DNA of 64,000 bases from Liolophura sinensis. Its lineage: Eukaryota; Mollusca; Polyplacophora; Chitonida; Chitonidae. Positions 15,976 through 36,190 of this stretch are shown piece by piece. Below the pieces are notes generated by a model. The model had not been told where the DNA came from, searched no databases, and saw only the letters and a list, made by a program, of their open reading frames with translations. How positions within the stretch are numbered: position 1 is the first letter of the stretch; every line of letters begins with the position of its first letter. Location of the stretch: positions 12,697,385 to 12,761,384 of the forward strand of contig NC_088295.1 of assembly GCF_032854445.1 (NCBI RefSeq), written 5' to 3'. Position numbers and translations under genes: made by a program.

Positions 15976-17559
15976 TAAGTAACAAGGGCAAAGTTGTGCT
16001 TGACAGCATAAATTCAGGGTAAGTTATTGTAAAACAAATTTCCAGAGTGAATTCACACTAACGTTTACACATTTGGATGGAAACGACTGGAGGACACTCT
16101 AACCTGGCTGACGGAAGTCAGTGTTATAGGACTTTAACCTGGATTTGAAAAGAGGAACAGAATCCCAGTATTTTAAGTCAGAGAGCAATTTTATTCTACT
16201 CTATGGGACTTTTTATTTTACAAGTGTAGAAACTCAGATTGGTTTCATGGAAAGGCCTCTGTAAATTGACTGACGAAGATCGTGTGATGTAATGATGCAC
16301 CGATGGTTGTTTAATAAAATAAGAATTCTTATTTGCAGTCTATGCATGCTATAACATGTCAGGTCTGCACGTGGAATTCGAATGCAAATAGGACATGTGC
16401 TGTTTTATGCGATTGTAGCATTCGACGAGGTTTGTTTTCATTACACCTTACTGTGGCATTCAGCGAGTCGATACGACTTAACGAATGAAAGATTATTCAA
16501 GGCTGCAAACTTTTGAATAATTCCTGAACCCATTAAGAAAGGACTGAACTCATTTAAGCAAAGTGTTTCCTTTTTGAACGTTTATGGTTCACCAGGATGA
16601 GAGGAGCGTGAATATAACGATTATTGTGGCCCTCTATGATGTAGTTATCTTGTTCTGCGGTTTAAACTCCACGGACGGAAGTCCACAGAATTAAGCTTCC
16701 ACAGAATGGTGGATGATTCCACACAATGATGTGTGTTTTAACACAATGATAATTCCACAGATTACGTGAATGTTTCGGTGGAAAATATATCAAATCTGTC
16801 AAAGGAGACAACATATAACATATCCCCAACCCAAACACTAATCATCCCCCGACCCTGAAGCCAAAGGTGCTATAGAAGTCAGTAAACTATGTATATTACC
16901 TACACCATACATGAGGTTTCTAATAAATACGCCAATTCATATTTATACGCAATTAAACCGTTTTTTTCCTCATAAACTAAACAAAGGTGCTCAGATGTGA
17001 CGTCACCGACGGTTCTATTATATAAGGCAATGTTTACTCTATTTTCCCTGAACTGAATTCAGTCTTTAAAACCTAATATATTATTAAACTTCGTAGGTGA
17101 CATATTAGATGTATATTTGCCAGTACTATGAGCTAACTTAGTGGTAATCTCGGCCAGACATTGTCTGTATCCAGAGGAACACCATTGGACGATACCAGAT
17201 AAAAAACACCTCATATTGATTCAGTTTCTACCTGCATACATATATCTGTAGCCTTCAGATGTCATGTTGATCAGCCCATACATTAAGTGAAAGTTAGTAA
17301 GTCACCAGATCGACGCAGTGATCAGTCCACGAACGTATTGGACCTCTGCTTAGTCGCTGATGGAACTGTATACAGCTTGAACGTTTGCGTGCTTCCTCGT
17401 GAGTTTAATAATTATAGATTTGAATCATATGGCGATATCTTATTTTTTTAGTACTGCACACCGTGTCGAGAAATCCGAATTAACATATCACCTCTTTCCG
17501 TTCTTCTGATCTGTGCGCCATGCTTTGGGAGAACAGTAATCTATACAGATTCAATGTAA

Positions 17560-17800
17560 TATAATTAAAGACGTGCAGTATGGAGAGTAAAACCAGAGCA
17601 GGGACGACAGTGTGGTAGCTGGTAAATGGTCACACGTAATCGGTGAAATGCGGCCTCTTGTCAGCTTATCTCAGTCAGGGTTCTTGTAAATGCATAAATA
17701 GTAGCAATTTTGGCTTCAGCAGAATTAGGTAAAATAAATGCAGTGATGTTAATTGCAATTTATAGACGTCGCTGGTCTAGAATTACTCAAAATGCATAAA
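17560..17800 (+). repeat. Dispersed repeat, copy B
   Basis: About 240 bp sharing order and sequence with 37200-37465: AATATAAT, GACGTGCAGTATGGAGAGTA, GGTAGCTGGTAAATGGTCACA, GTCTTGTCAGCTTA-like, then GTGATGTTAATTGCAATTTA and GGTCTAGAATT-like blocks. It lies upstream of tektin copy 2. It is non-coding and of unknown class. Confidence 0.6.
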
Positions 17801-18369
17801 GCTAAAATGCTCTATTCGTACAAATTGAAAGCTACAACATTACTATTACGGATACACCACCTGGTAATCCATGCGCATGAGGAGTAACTGCTCAAAATAT
17901 ATTACAATGAGAATTATGAAAGATTATACTCACATAAAAGAAAATATCTCGTGTTTAAACTGCCGTATGTATCCAAAAAGGTACTGGATGTGTGTGGTAA
18001 AATTTCCGCAACGAAGGAACGGTGTGATTCACGAACTGCCAAATGATTACATCCAGTAGTTCACTACAAATTCATTCCATCCCATTCATTATTAATTGTT
18101 TTCTGACATCTTTACTTCCCCCGACCCTGCAAAATGTAGGAGAAAGCACATATGGGTATATTAAAAATGTAGGCTTCAGCTGGAGGATCCGAAGTCAGAC
18201 CGGAGTGAGTGTTATACTGAATTTGCTGCGTGTAGAGATTAACGGCGCCTTGAGTTCTTAACAACTAAGTCGTCGTTGAGGCTTTGCGTGTATCACACAA
18301 TGGGCTTATTAGCGGCCTTGACCACTAAACAAAAAGCTATCAAATGAGGGCCAGGGTTTGAAAAAGTTT

Positions 18370-18531
18370 CTAACAACCGGTAGGCCTTGCGCGTGCCGTA
18401 CTTGACAACGGTAGCGATAGACCAACACATAAAACTGGCAGAGAGACCATACCATTACCACATTCGCTTTCCATTCCTCGGAATCAACACATCAGTTCCA
18501 ACGAGAACGAGTTAACTCACTCTCCGACAAA
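18370..18531 (+). promoter_or_regulatory. Conserved 5' flank of tektin-3 copy 2 (likely promoter/5' UTR)
   Basis: This 160-bp block just before the ATG is nearly identical to 26168-26329. It begins at GGTAGGCCTTGCGCGTGCCG and ends CTCTCCGACAAA-ATG. It probably contains the transcription start and 5' UTR. No TATA box is evident. The near identity reflects the same conversion or duplication tract as the coding region, so it is not independent proof of function. Confidence 0.4.
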
Positions 18532-22047
<3,516 letters not shown>

Positions 22048-23580
22048 TTATCATCGGTTACGGATTTTAAAATCATAATTATTAAATCTCTGTCATGTGA
22101 CAAATGTTTCGACTGTGAAGTGTTTTAATTTCGTTGTCATGATGACACTGTAGATACGCTGAAGTATAGCCGTATAACCGATAAAGTTGATGAAATCAAT
22201 ATTCCTAATTTTTCTTAGTATCAGTTTTAGGCCTTATTAAAGTAAACTTGAAGATTCCAGGTTATTTAAGAAAGTTGTTAAAACTGACAACTTGACATAT
22301 AGCGTAACCACCACCATCAAAGCCGTACTGTAGTCCACGTGTCGTATGTTGACATACTTTTTTCTTATATTATTTTTGTTTGTTTTTCTTTCCCGTTCAT
22401 TTTAATGTTTGATCTGTTTTTCTTTGCAAATGAGTCTTTTGAGGTCGATTCATTTTGTTATATAGGGTAAGAAAGTAATATCATTGTTTATACTTTGACA
22501 TATCATAGTATGTATTGCACAGAATCAAGAAAGATTTGGCCCACCGATAAACTTCATGTCATGTAAAGATACAATGTATTCATATAGGCTGTTTGGCAAA
22601 TCGTGCCTGTGATTTGACGTATTAAAATGTTAGTTAAGATGCCTGATCTGCTGATATTTGGTGCGATTCTTTAAACTTATCATCATTGGTTTGTTAGTAC
22701 TGCTGTTACTTTGTGACATTCATACATCATAATCCAGACCTGGAGATCTTTAATAATTAGTCATGCATATGAATGCTAGAATTATAGTTGTAAACTCTTA
22801 TCAATCCGAAAGTATCCTATTTTTCTCTAAAATTTAAATATTGAAAACAATACTTTATCATTTTAGGAACTGGCTTTGTATCGCCGGATGTGAATTTCTG
22901 AGAATGAGTGTTGATATTTAAGACAGTCATATAATTCTTGACGTATGTTATCGCCGATCTTCCTTGATAATGTGCAAAGTGTTATTGATAAAGCCTTTTA
23001 TATACAAACCTATATAGATTTCTTATACTCGGGGTTTTAAAATAATTTAAGACAGTTTAGAGTGTAAACCAAATCTAATGGCCAGCGCTTAAAATGCACT
23101 GTGAGCTTACACTTAACTACGTAGTCACTTGTTCCAACTCGTCGATGGGCGTGTACCTTTCATTTTCTTGCAATTCAATTCTAGATTTAACGAACGGTCA
23201 GTCCCGGCTAGAGTTCTTCATAGTATGTCATCAGAGAACCTCTGGAAATCGTAAAAAGCAGTGGTGCTTTAGAGAAAATATCTCTTTTTTTATATAAAGC
23301 ATTTGTCCGATATATATTAAATTTTGAGAAGCTTAGACTTACTAGCCAATATATTTACGCCAGGACAAAATTCGTCTAAAAGCCATGTTTTTCCCAAAAC
23401 AATTCGCGACAAATCATCTTTCTGGAAATATTGGACTAAATCTTATTTTATCTTTAAAGAAAGCTATGTCTGCATTGAAAGCTAAATTGTAAAGTGTTCC
23501 TAACAGAACTGCCTTGCGATAGTTGTATGATGCGTATGCTGGGCCAAAACCACCTTCATTACCACCTGTATTATAATGTA

Positions 23581-23847
23581 TTTATTTATTTATTTGATTG
23601 GTGTTTTACGCCGTACGCAAGAATATTTCACTTATACGACGGCGGCCAGCATTATGGTGGAAGGAAACCGGGCAGAGCCCGAGGGAAACCCACGACCATC
23701 CGCAGGTTGCTTGGACACCTTCCCACTTACGGCCGGAGAGGAAGCCAACCTGAGCTGGACTTGAACTCACAGCGACCGCATTGGTGAGAGACTCATGGGT
23801 CATTACGCTGTGCTAGCGCGCAAACCAACTGAGCCACGCAGGCCCCC
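23581..23847 (-). mobile_element. Full-length tRNA-derived SINE with target-site duplication
   Basis: About 267 bp, reading on the minus strand from GGGCCTGCGTGGCTCAG to an AAATA-repeat tail. The head resembles a tRNA: an A-box-like TGGCTCAGTTGG and a B-box-like GTGAGTTCAAGTCC. The body carries CCGGCCGTAAGTGGGAAGG and CCATAATGCTGGCCGCCG. The 3' domain is GAAATATTCTTGCGTACGGC plus GTAAAACACC. A 13-bp target-site duplication, GTATTATAATGTA, flanks it at 23568-23580 and 23848-23860, so insertion was recent. Confidence 0.92.
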
Positions 23848-25011
23848 GTATTATAATGTAACATAACTGGATATAAACATTATCAGTATTATAATTACTC
23901 ATCAGAGTAGGTTGCTACATTGTATAATTAATATCTCACTTAGCGGCGGAAGAGTATGGACTTTGGCTCTTTGGAACTGAGAGGACAGAGGAGAAAAGAA
24001 TTACAAATAATCACAATCACATAGTTATGTCTGAACCACTAAGAAATATGATAGCAGATATATTGTTATGCAGGCAGATCTTATTGTTTATATTCAAACT
24101 AATAAAGAACGGGTATTCATGAATTAAACTCATTTGGTTTCTGTGGCGTATTTTGACCTGACATTGCAAGACAGCCATACAAACAAACACACAGCCAATC
24201 TTGTACATAAATCAGAGGCCACTACACCGTCAGCCAAGGTCATATACGCAAGGACCCTGAGGTTAAATCAATACTCTTCTGCATTATACTGACAAAGCAT
24301 ATGCACATATGTATATATACAACAGAGTTTATATATACCCCCAACCACTCTCGCTTCATGAACTTCTTTGGGTCGACTGTCACCATTGGTGACCGGAAAT
24401 TTTAATAGGGTGAGTACTATAGAAATTTAATTCAAGTAGCGTAAGTGAACAAAACTACTTTCCACGTTTATTTTGCCTGTTGAAGCAAACGGCGAGCATT
24501 TATGGAATTTATGCAGAGTTCGCCGAGAGTAAACAGGGGCGTCCATACCTGCTGGTGCTCGTGATTCTACCACAGGGTTACGCTTATATTGGTTCAGAAA
24601 AAAATGACCTGGTTTTTGACAGTGTATTTGATGAGAGCTGCTGATGAGAACTCGGACTGCTTTAACGTCTATAGGCACCGGGAGTTATCTAAAGTAAACA
24701 GGATATGCATGCACATTTATCAAAGTTAAAGGAGCAGAAAATGATTTCTGTTTCCATGGTTCATTGCTGAGGATCAAAACGAAGAGAGAACCAAGAGAGA
24801 AACCACTGAAAACTATATATGCAAATACTGATACTAATGTTTTAAATTTTATTTTACTGAAACAGAAGCTCCAAAATAAATGTTTGGATAGTAAGGAGGG
24901 TTTTATGGAGTATACAGCATGAAATTCTTGTGAACTGTACTCATATAATGTAAGCTTTGGCATGAAGAAGCTAATCTGACGTTAAATACTTAAGTTGGAA
25001 CTCGGCAGTAC

Positions 25012-25146
25012 GTGGGAAGGTCTACAGCAACCTGCGAATGGTCTTGGGTTTCCCCCGGGCTCTGCCGCACTATTATGCTGGTCGCCGTCGTATAAGTAAA
25101 ATATTCTTGAGTATGGCGTAAAGCACCAATCAAATAAATAAATAAA
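25012..25146 (+). mobile_element. 5'-truncated SINE
   Basis: Starts within the body (GTACGTGGGAAGGTCTACAG) and runs through GGTTTCCCCCGGGCTCTGCC and the tail TTGAGTATGGCGTAAAGCACC to AAATAAATAAATAAA. The tRNA-like head is missing. Same family as the element at 23581-23847. Confidence 0.87.
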
Positions 25147-26329
25147 ATAATTTGGAACAAGAGGAAAGTGGTGTAACGTCACTGGACAACATTTAATTTA
25201 GTGGCACACAAGCATGTGTATGCAAGGTAAACATCAATTTACCTCTGTAAATTTGTTACAATTTTGTACAATGTTGTTTCACTGGGCAGGCCCTCAAGAT
25301 AGTAGGCGTACTTTCAGATATTTATGATATAGATAGATACGTTAATGATTCAACTCCAGTCTCGGTATTCCTGGTCAGATATGGTCCGTATCGACAGAAT
25401 CATCAGTAGAGGATACGATCAAATTAGATAAAAAGCTTCACAGATCAATTTGAGTGAGAAATGCATGATTCCGTCAAATGTCATTTCACCATGCACCTGA
25501 GTGACTTAAGTGACTCCTAGAGAGTCGTTTGGCTGTCAGTCACTAGAACACAGGAGGTGTGGATTCAAACCTGTCCTTGGACAGACAGGTTGCTTATTCC
25601 CTCGCTTTCACTGCTTGTGGTACGTATTTAACAACAAGCGCTCGTGTGACCGTTTGCGAAGTCTAACTTTCGTTGAAGATCACCACATCGGTCAAATCAT
25701 GTTCAAGTTTAGTGCTTGTCATTTCATAACTGGGGATAAATGACATAAAGAAGCAGGACGGCTCCATTTTCAAAATACTGCTTCACTGGAATTCCGTGAA
25801 GAGAACCAGCAAAAATGCCCTCTCTTTACCCCTTGACAGTCCTTCACTACAAACTCATTCCGCCCAAATTAATTATTAACTATTTTCTGACTTCTACACT
25901 TTCCTCTGCTCTCTCTAACACAGTGGCTCGAGAGCGCATATGGGTATATTAAAAATGTAGGCCTCAATCGGAGAGTCCGTAGTGGGATCAGAGTGAGTGT
26001 TATACTGGAGTTGTTGGATATAAGGATTAACGTGGTCTGTATTGTGATCAGCAAAGCCGTTGTTGGGTTCCGGTGTATCACACAATGAACGTATTAGCTA
26101 AAACAGGGTGTTGGCCACTAAACAATACGCTGTCGAGTTAGAGATAAGTAGCCACGGTTTCCAAAAGTTTCAAACAACTGGTAGGCCTTGCGCGTGCCGT
26201 ACTTGACAACGGTAGCGATAGACCAACACATAAAACTGGCAGAGAGACCATACCTCAACATTCGCTCTCCATTCCTCGGAATCAACACATCAGTTCCAGC
26301 GAGAACGTGTTACCTCACTCTCCGACAAA

Positions 26330-29429
<3,100 letters not shown>

Positions 29430-29590
29430 TTATCATCGGTTACGGATTTTCACATCGTAATTATTAAATCTTTGTTATCTGATATGAATTTCAGCTGTCA
29501 CCAGCTTTACTTTCGTTGTCACGAAGACATATGTCTATATAAATGCTGACTTATAGGAATATAACTCTTGTATAAGTTGATGAAAAGACA

Positions 29591-30970
29591 GAGATTTATT
29601 TGTCCTATTGGAGAGAAGTTTTAATGTTTCATTTATATGGGTACATGCTGGACAGTCATGTAAATACTTATCTGTCAAAAATGAAATAACCAGCTTGTAC
29701 CTGATTGGACAAGTATTAATTGTCTTTTAAGGAATGCGATGCTACTGAAAGTTTTTTACATTGGAATATATACATAATGATCTTGCCAGTCTTAGAATCA
29801 TTTAAATAAAGGCAAATTAGTTAAAAAGTTAAGACTGTGTTTTTGTCTATCAGTGGTTGATACATAATGACCAAATTGCCCATATTACAGTGTGGCCATC
29901 AAAAGTTATATTGGTCGTAGTGTTTCTTGCACGAAATGACCCTTCGGTACAAAGCTTCCAATGAATCTGGCTTCTCGTTTACCAATGGAAACTTCCATTC
30001 TGCGTGCAAGATCCACATTATGCGCCACTTGGTTTAGATATATTACAGATGTAAAAAATATACGATGCTTAGACCTATAACAAGCATCTCTATTATTTCT
30101 AACCAGGGACGTTAAAAAAATGCAAATATTGTGTCATATAACGCCAGAATCATTATTCACAGCGGTATCATTTTGTACAAATATGCAAAAAGGATTCGTT
30201 ATATATGTTATTACCAATTTTTGCATTGATTAATTGCAGTTCTTGTAAAGTACGAACTCTTTAAAACAACACCAAGTGGATGTTTTTTAAAAATAAATAA
30301 AATCATATTTACAAATAATAGAAGACTTCATAAGAAGTACAGGAGGTTATATTACAAAGCAATGGTATAGAGTTACAACTATGTTGACAAACTGTTAACA
30401 GTATCTACACGTAACGCTATAAAACTGGATCCTAGTCATAAAAGGTCATAGAAGGTCATAAAAAGACACACACGGTATAATTAAGAAGTTTTGCATTGCT
30501 TCCTTTGAAAGAAAGTAATATAATAATAATAATAAAGAGCTTTTCATGACATAATTGTACAGCGATGAAACCTTCAGTCAACAAAAACAAAGTGTAGGTA
30601 TCGCTCATGCGCTGTTGCCCAACAGTTAACAGTCTAAAATGCACTGAATTCGTTATGTATGATACCTTGGGTACATCTGCGTCATTAGTAAATCTGTGTT
30701 ACAGACAACAACTGATTCATCATCGGCGATGACACCCCTGACTCTCCACGTGAAGTCATGGAACCATCAGACAACAAAATTAAAGTGCTGATATCGTCCA
30801 TGCGCTTTTTTGTATACTAACGATGATTTTTGGTCAACATTGTAATTTGCATTGAATTCTCTGTGCTTGATGTGTACTGTACATCAGCGTCATAAGCAAA
30901 TTTAAGTTGCAAACGGCAACTGATTTCTCTTCAGCTATATGACAGCACTGAATCTCCCCTTCACTCGCCG
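29591..30970. other. Spacer between tektin copy 3 and the desaturase-like gene
   Basis: The two genes converge here. The 3' UTRs of both should occupy the ends. Otherwise it is AT-rich with short AGGTCATAAAA-type direct repeats at about 30435-30470 and an AATAAT run near 30520. No gene is supported. Confidence 0.5.
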
Positions 30971-33900
30971 CTAGTTTTGTTTCGAACTTTCCTTCCTTTT
31001 ACCTCTGCCTCCAAATATGTGCTCCCCGTAGATCCTGTCTTTTCTGCGACATGTGTCATGCAGCCAATCGAAGAGTTTGGTATTGGCGCCAAAGTTACAG
31101 TGAAAATATCTGCAAATAACAAATCAGATAATGAATAATTATTACTTCCAACGGTGAGTTATTCCTCCTTTATTACACAATATCCAAGTGTATACACATA
31201 TTGGGTAGATATATTTAGTAAGCTTAGAAGTAATTCTAGCAATAAGACCCGGTAATAGTTGGCTAATGGAAACTTATCAACTGGAGAATAGGTAACATCA
31301 ACATAATACGTCGCCTAGCTGCCATTTTCCACTTACCGATGGTGATTGTCGTGGAATACTGAGGGTTCCTGCCATGGCCAGATAGAATCAAACCGAATCC
31401 CCGAATGGTCAATCATGCCGTAGTAGTAGATGTACAGCAGAACTCCGACAAATGCACCTGAGTGTGAAGGTTAAAAGACAAAATCACCGTACGTGGAAAA
31501 GCCTTCCAGCAATGTGGGGATGATCGTTGGTTCCCTTGGGCTCTGTCTGGTTTTCTTCCACCATAATGCTGGCCACCGTCGTATAAGTGAAATATTCTTG
31601 AGTACAGCGTAAAACACCAATCAAATAAATAAATAAATAAAAGACAAATCAGAGGAAATATGGTCCGCCAATCATCATAGCACCGTAAAAGAGAGGTGGA
31701 AAACACTTAGTTCTCTGTTTGTTCTAAAAGCCGTACCTCTGTAAGGTATTATCACATCGCTTTACCCGCCAGAAAATGTGATTAAAATACAGCAACTATA
31801 TAACCAACAGCACTGTGCGAACAGTCACTACAGGACATACTCACAGGTTTTTATTTCCAGTATAGAAGGTGGATTTTCACCTTTATAAGAACCTTCTTTT
31901 TACGAGGAACAGTGCTGTAAATTTACTAGGATTGCTGCAGTAGGGCATGATGAAATGCATAGAAGGGTACATCGGAAAAATCCCACCTATATAGAGGGTA
32001 CCCTACAGCATCAACTACAGAGTATCTAGAGCATCTGAGCAGAAAAATGGATTCTCGCGGTCCTTCCATAGAAGTACCTAAGTAAATAATGCATAATAGT
32101 GAAGGGCGAAAACAGAATGAAAAGACCCATGCAGACTCACCTTGCATATGACTATTACAAAGGATCGTTTGATTCACTTGCCTAGAACATTCCTCGAGAC
32201 TTTCCGTTATCACTGACTACTTCTTTTGCATGGATCCCTCCTAATTTCTCAGTTTACATACTTTGGTGGTTTGTGTTGAGCGTTGTTTTGGAAACTGGCC
32301 TGGCGATTATTGACCGGAACGTCCATTATGGATGGGGATAAGAATATATACGAACGTCTATTTCGACGTCTAGCTCCATAAATATTCCGTTATTTTGGTG
32401 GTGTGGCGATTGGTGTAACTTACCAGCATGTAGCGGCACAGTGAAAGCTGGAGCAGCCAGATAGGCCTGGTAATGCAACATCTCCAGTGGGTGCATGGCG
32501 ACAGCACTGAAGGCGGTAGGGCAACCGTAGCGGTGATGGGCCTTGTGAATCCAGCGGTACAGCAAGGGGCTGTGGTACATCCTGTGGTAGTAATACGCTG
32601 AGGCTTCGTCATAGAGGAACAGGCCAGGGATGGAAAGCACGAGGTACAGATAGCCTCGGTCGGCTAACCCGTAATACAATGTTGTGTGCCCTGTCGAATG
32701 GCAGGAAAACATATACCGTTGGCACCGACAAATAACTGTTTTATGAAAATTATTAACAGATTTCGAAAATTTTGTCAATTTATTGACATATTTGTTAGAC
32801 GACTCCCAAACTATAATTCTGTGTGGTTGGATATGATTTTATCAGTGCCAGAGGACCTGATCTGTTACCAGATGAAAAGCGGAAGTATTTCACAAGTCTC
32901 ATATCCCTCCACTCCTTTCCTCGTAACATATTATTCCATTCTCTGTAAAAGCCATAGCGTCACAGGCTGATTGTGACCAATATGTGTGGTATTTGGATGA
33001 CCTATCTGGAGGAGAGTTGTTTCCCTTTGGTCCTAAGTAAGTTCTTCATGAACCATTCTGATACACAACGTTGTCTGCTAAATACTTCTCAGGGCAACAA
33101 TATTAGGGTAGATTTGAGACATCACGACATTGCGGCCAACGTAACACTAACTTTTTACAAACCCCTTTTATCAGAGGGGCGAATACAGACAAGAATACAT
33201 GGTTATAGTTGATTAATTACGTGTTTTATTAGAGGGATGGTGAACACAACACCGTGTCCCGAAAATCTAGTATTACAAGCATAGCTGACGTTTTACACTT
33301 GTTGATCAGCAACACTGAGCCAACATTTGAAGATACTAATGTTGACAATACTACATTATTAGGTTCTGGAGTTGGAATGATGAAAATTCTTACATCCATT
33401 TATTGAAATAAGCCAGCTTACCGCCATTGATGATGTAGGTGGCCAAGATTCCTGACACAACCGCCCCCAGCGCCATGTTACAGGAACCCATAAAGATCTC
33501 ATGGCGCTCATTGTCCGGAGTCAGGAACCGGTCTGGCTGGCATTTCCACTCCTCAGGCTGGAAAACAACATCAGTTCACATACTCTCGCAGCTTTGAGAT
33601 AAACTCGCAAACGTATACACGATTTCAGCCTAACTCGTGAAAAATTGTAAACTTTAGCCTGGACAATAAAGTTTCTTCTTGAATAATTTAAATCGCTGGA
33701 ATAATCAACCTTAATATGAATATGAATCATACAGCGTGGATACTAGGGGTGTATATGCACTGTGACAGAACAGTATCAACGAAAATGCAAAAGGGGCCCA
33801 TATGTTTCGACAACGACAGTAAGTATGGACTTTATATATTGTCCATCATACCTTATCTCGACGTTTAATGTAATAAATCCACTGCAATCCCCAGGACACT

Positions 33901-36190
33901 GTATAGAACATGATGAACGACGTCAGCAGAGAAAATCCTATCACAAGGTGTACGTTTTGGAGTTTGTAACGATCCAGGCTAAATCCCCCTTCACCTGATC
34001 TATTGGTGAGGCTTTGGTGCCCTGACGGTTCCTCTATCACCTCACACAGCTGAGCATACCACAACTGTAGACGACTCTTCCCGAGCAAGACTACCAGCAA
34101 AAGCCACTCACCTGCAAAGAAGGAGCTCACGGTCAACCATCGTCCACATGTCAGTAAGTCGAGTGTTTCTCTAGGCATTGCACAAGAATTTTCCACTTCA
34201 CACGACGACGTTCACTTTTATGGGTGATGGAAACCGGATGCTTGGAGTAAACCAAGTTAATGACGAACTTTCCTACAAGTGATGTCCAGATATGCACACA
34301 ATATTGGCTGAAGGCAGGATGTGCCAAATGTCAAATGAGGGCTGTGTGTCAGTTTCTTTGGATTAAAAAAAATCCAGAGAGTGGGTCGTGGCCAAATATT
34401 TACGATCCTTGTCTTTCAATCGCTATGACAGGCGAGATGTTCATTCTCAGTCTGGGGCAGAGTATCGTCCGCATTCTCCGGCCTCCATGGACCCTATTCT
34501 AATGAATACGTAGAGTGTAAGGGTTAAGGAGAAGAAATGACACTATAGGCTGAAAAGAGCACATTTTTCTATCTGGTAGTGCCTGCTGCATAATTTTGCG
34601 ATTTTCCCTCGCCATACACGTAAAGCCTGAAAACGGCAAAGCTGGCATAAACCGCTATGTCCATCTCGTCCTCCATCTTTAACACCCTGTAATTTATGCA
34701 GGGGGCGTGTTGCCTCTCACCCAGTGAGAATCATTAAAACTGCCTGCTTGTTCGTATAAACTCGGAACCTATGTCCAACATTCCGGTTTCCCGCTCGTCA
34801 AGCGGAAAACGAAGTGTACTGTTCGCTACATTCTAAGAAGAAGAGTTCTACCGGAAATGTACGAACTGCAATTTGGTGGTTTCCGAGGGAAATTCTCCTC
34901 CTAACACAGAAGACTTCAAGACTATATGGTTCTTCGGGAAAATGGAATCGCCCACAGCGGATTTTGGCGCTCAGTTTATTTGTAATTTATCAACTTGAGG
35001 TACGTATTAGAATTTTTTTATGACATGCACTTGCGAGGAAATGTGTACTTTTTAAATGGTATTTGATATTTAAAATTTTCTTCTCTTTTAAAACATGTAG
35101 TGCTTTTACATTTAGAATGCAGTTCATGGAAAATCATCAGTCTATATCTATTAAGTGAATGTATCACATTCTGGCATGTATATGCATGCCCATCGCTCAA
35201 TATTTATGTGTGTTTTTCACAAAGAGAATATTATGCTTATACTCTGTAACAGAATTTATGTTGTACACGTATAGGCCTATTCACGTCAGTGTACAAACGT
35301 AAGGTGCTTTAATCATCATCAATCTCCTGTACTAGTTTTATACATTTTGAAAAATATACTTGAGTATAATAGTAAATTATACAAAACAAGGTTCACCATC
35401 TGTGATTTTTCGCAGTGCTAGTGTACAGTATTGTAGGCGTTTGTTACAAGATCTCCACAAAAAACGCGTTGTATTCATATTTTGGAATGGACATCTATTT
35501 TCGCCCAATTGAAACGGTTACTTAGCGGTATATATAAATAATAATTTGTTAGATCAACGACAAACAATCTTTATGCTGTTACAGACAATTGTATTTGTTT
35601 TAAAAACAACCAGGGCATGCACTACCGTGCAAAATGAAATCAAGCATTTAGTCACCACAAATTAATCCTTCCTGTTGGTTAAACAATACCGGGTATTGGC
35701 ACAATATTTCAAAACGTTACGTTTCCATTTATTGTTTAAGCCCACGTAACTTCACTGATATGGATACATTTTGATATAAATGTGAAGCTGTGTGTATACG
35801 TATTTAGTTTATGAAGATATGTATACGTAGTTATCATATTAATTGATTTATAAATACTGTCAATTGGTGTTGTTGCTTTCCAGTAAAAGACCTCACGCAG
35901 GGAAAAGGGCTATTTAAAATTACCCTCTGTCATTGATTTAAAAACTGTCAGTGTTCCCAAACTGACACAGTGTGACTGACACAAACAGACTCATATAACT
36001 GACCCCGGCTGGCACGTGCATGAGGGTTGAACATGTCCATACCGCTTTATCTCTTACCTCGGACAGTTGCCGCCAGCAGAAACACGGCTACCATCACCAG
36101 AAATTTCAGCAATCGTTCGCTCAATGTGGGCCCAGAACACCCGTCTTTGGAGGCCTGGGCAAGATGGGCAAACCAGTGCCGGTACGCCAT
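30971..36190 (-). CDS. Fatty-acid hydroxylase / sterol desaturase superfamily membrane protein (351 aa)
   Basis: Six minus-strand exons: 36058-36190, 33852-34111, 33422-33557, 32424-32690, 31337-31457 and 30971-31109 (TAG). Phases fit throughout, from MAYRHWFAHLAQ to GKRKESSKQN. All three histidine clusters of the di-iron family are present: HRMYH (about residues 212-216), HKAHH (225-229) and HDNHH (301-305). These clusters bind the Fe-Fe centre of integral ER enzymes that hydroxylate or desaturate lipids using O2, such as sterol C5-desaturase, C4-methyl oxidase and cholesterol 25-hydroxylase. Hydrophobic segments lie near residues 28-55, 100-125, 160-175, 190-203 and 248-280. EEWKCQPDRFL sits before the core. 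Exact substrate is unknown; overall layout recalls C5-sterol-desaturase-like proteins, but it is not a clear orthologue of SC5D, CH25H or FAXDC2. Exon 1 was chosen because its donor phase joins the exon at 34111 to read VRGEWLLL. Confidence 0.88.
31487..31638 (+). mobile_element. 5'-truncated SINE with target-site duplication
   Basis: Lies in intron 4 of the desaturase-like gene, just upstream (on the gene strand) of exon 5's partner exon 31337-31457. It runs from CCGTACGTGGAAAAGCC to the tail TTGAGTACAGCGTAAAACACC and AAATAAATAAATAAA. It is flanked by AAAAGACAAAATCA (31473-31486) and AAAAGACAAATCA (31639-31651), a near-perfect target-site duplication. The tRNA-like head is absent, so it was truncated at insertion. 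Confidence 0.85.
34524..35091 (+). mobile_element. 568-bp MITE with TTAA ends, copy 1
   Basis: Lies in intron 1 of the desaturase-like gene. It starts TTAAGGAGAAGAAATGAC and ends AAAATTTTCTTCTCTTTTAA, so the ends are imperfect inverted repeats beginning at TTAA. The whole element is homologous to 37906-38473 in the same orientation, and both are 568 bp long. TTAA targets are typical of piggyBac-like transposases. There is no coding region, so it is non-autonomous. Confidence 0.82.

Larger units (their letters stand above)
13731..18056. other. Spacer between tektin-3 copies 1 and 2
   Basis: No gene recognised. It holds a probable solo LTR (15222-15975), a dispersed repeat copy (about 17560-17800), and a short cluster of CATGATATCGGTCTT-like direct repeats around 14700-14770. 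Bases 16630-16760 carry several TTCCACAGAA/TCCACACAATG-type short repeats. The remainder is AT-rich and featureless to me. Confidence 0.5.
22200..25844. other. Spacer between tektin-3 copies 2 and 3
   Basis: AT-rich, no gene recognised. It contains one full-length SINE (23581-23847) and one 5'-truncated SINE (about 25012-25146). A GTTAAAGGAGCAGAAAATGA near 24724 resembles the end of the 568-bp MITE found further right, but I see no matching second end. Confidence 0.5.
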
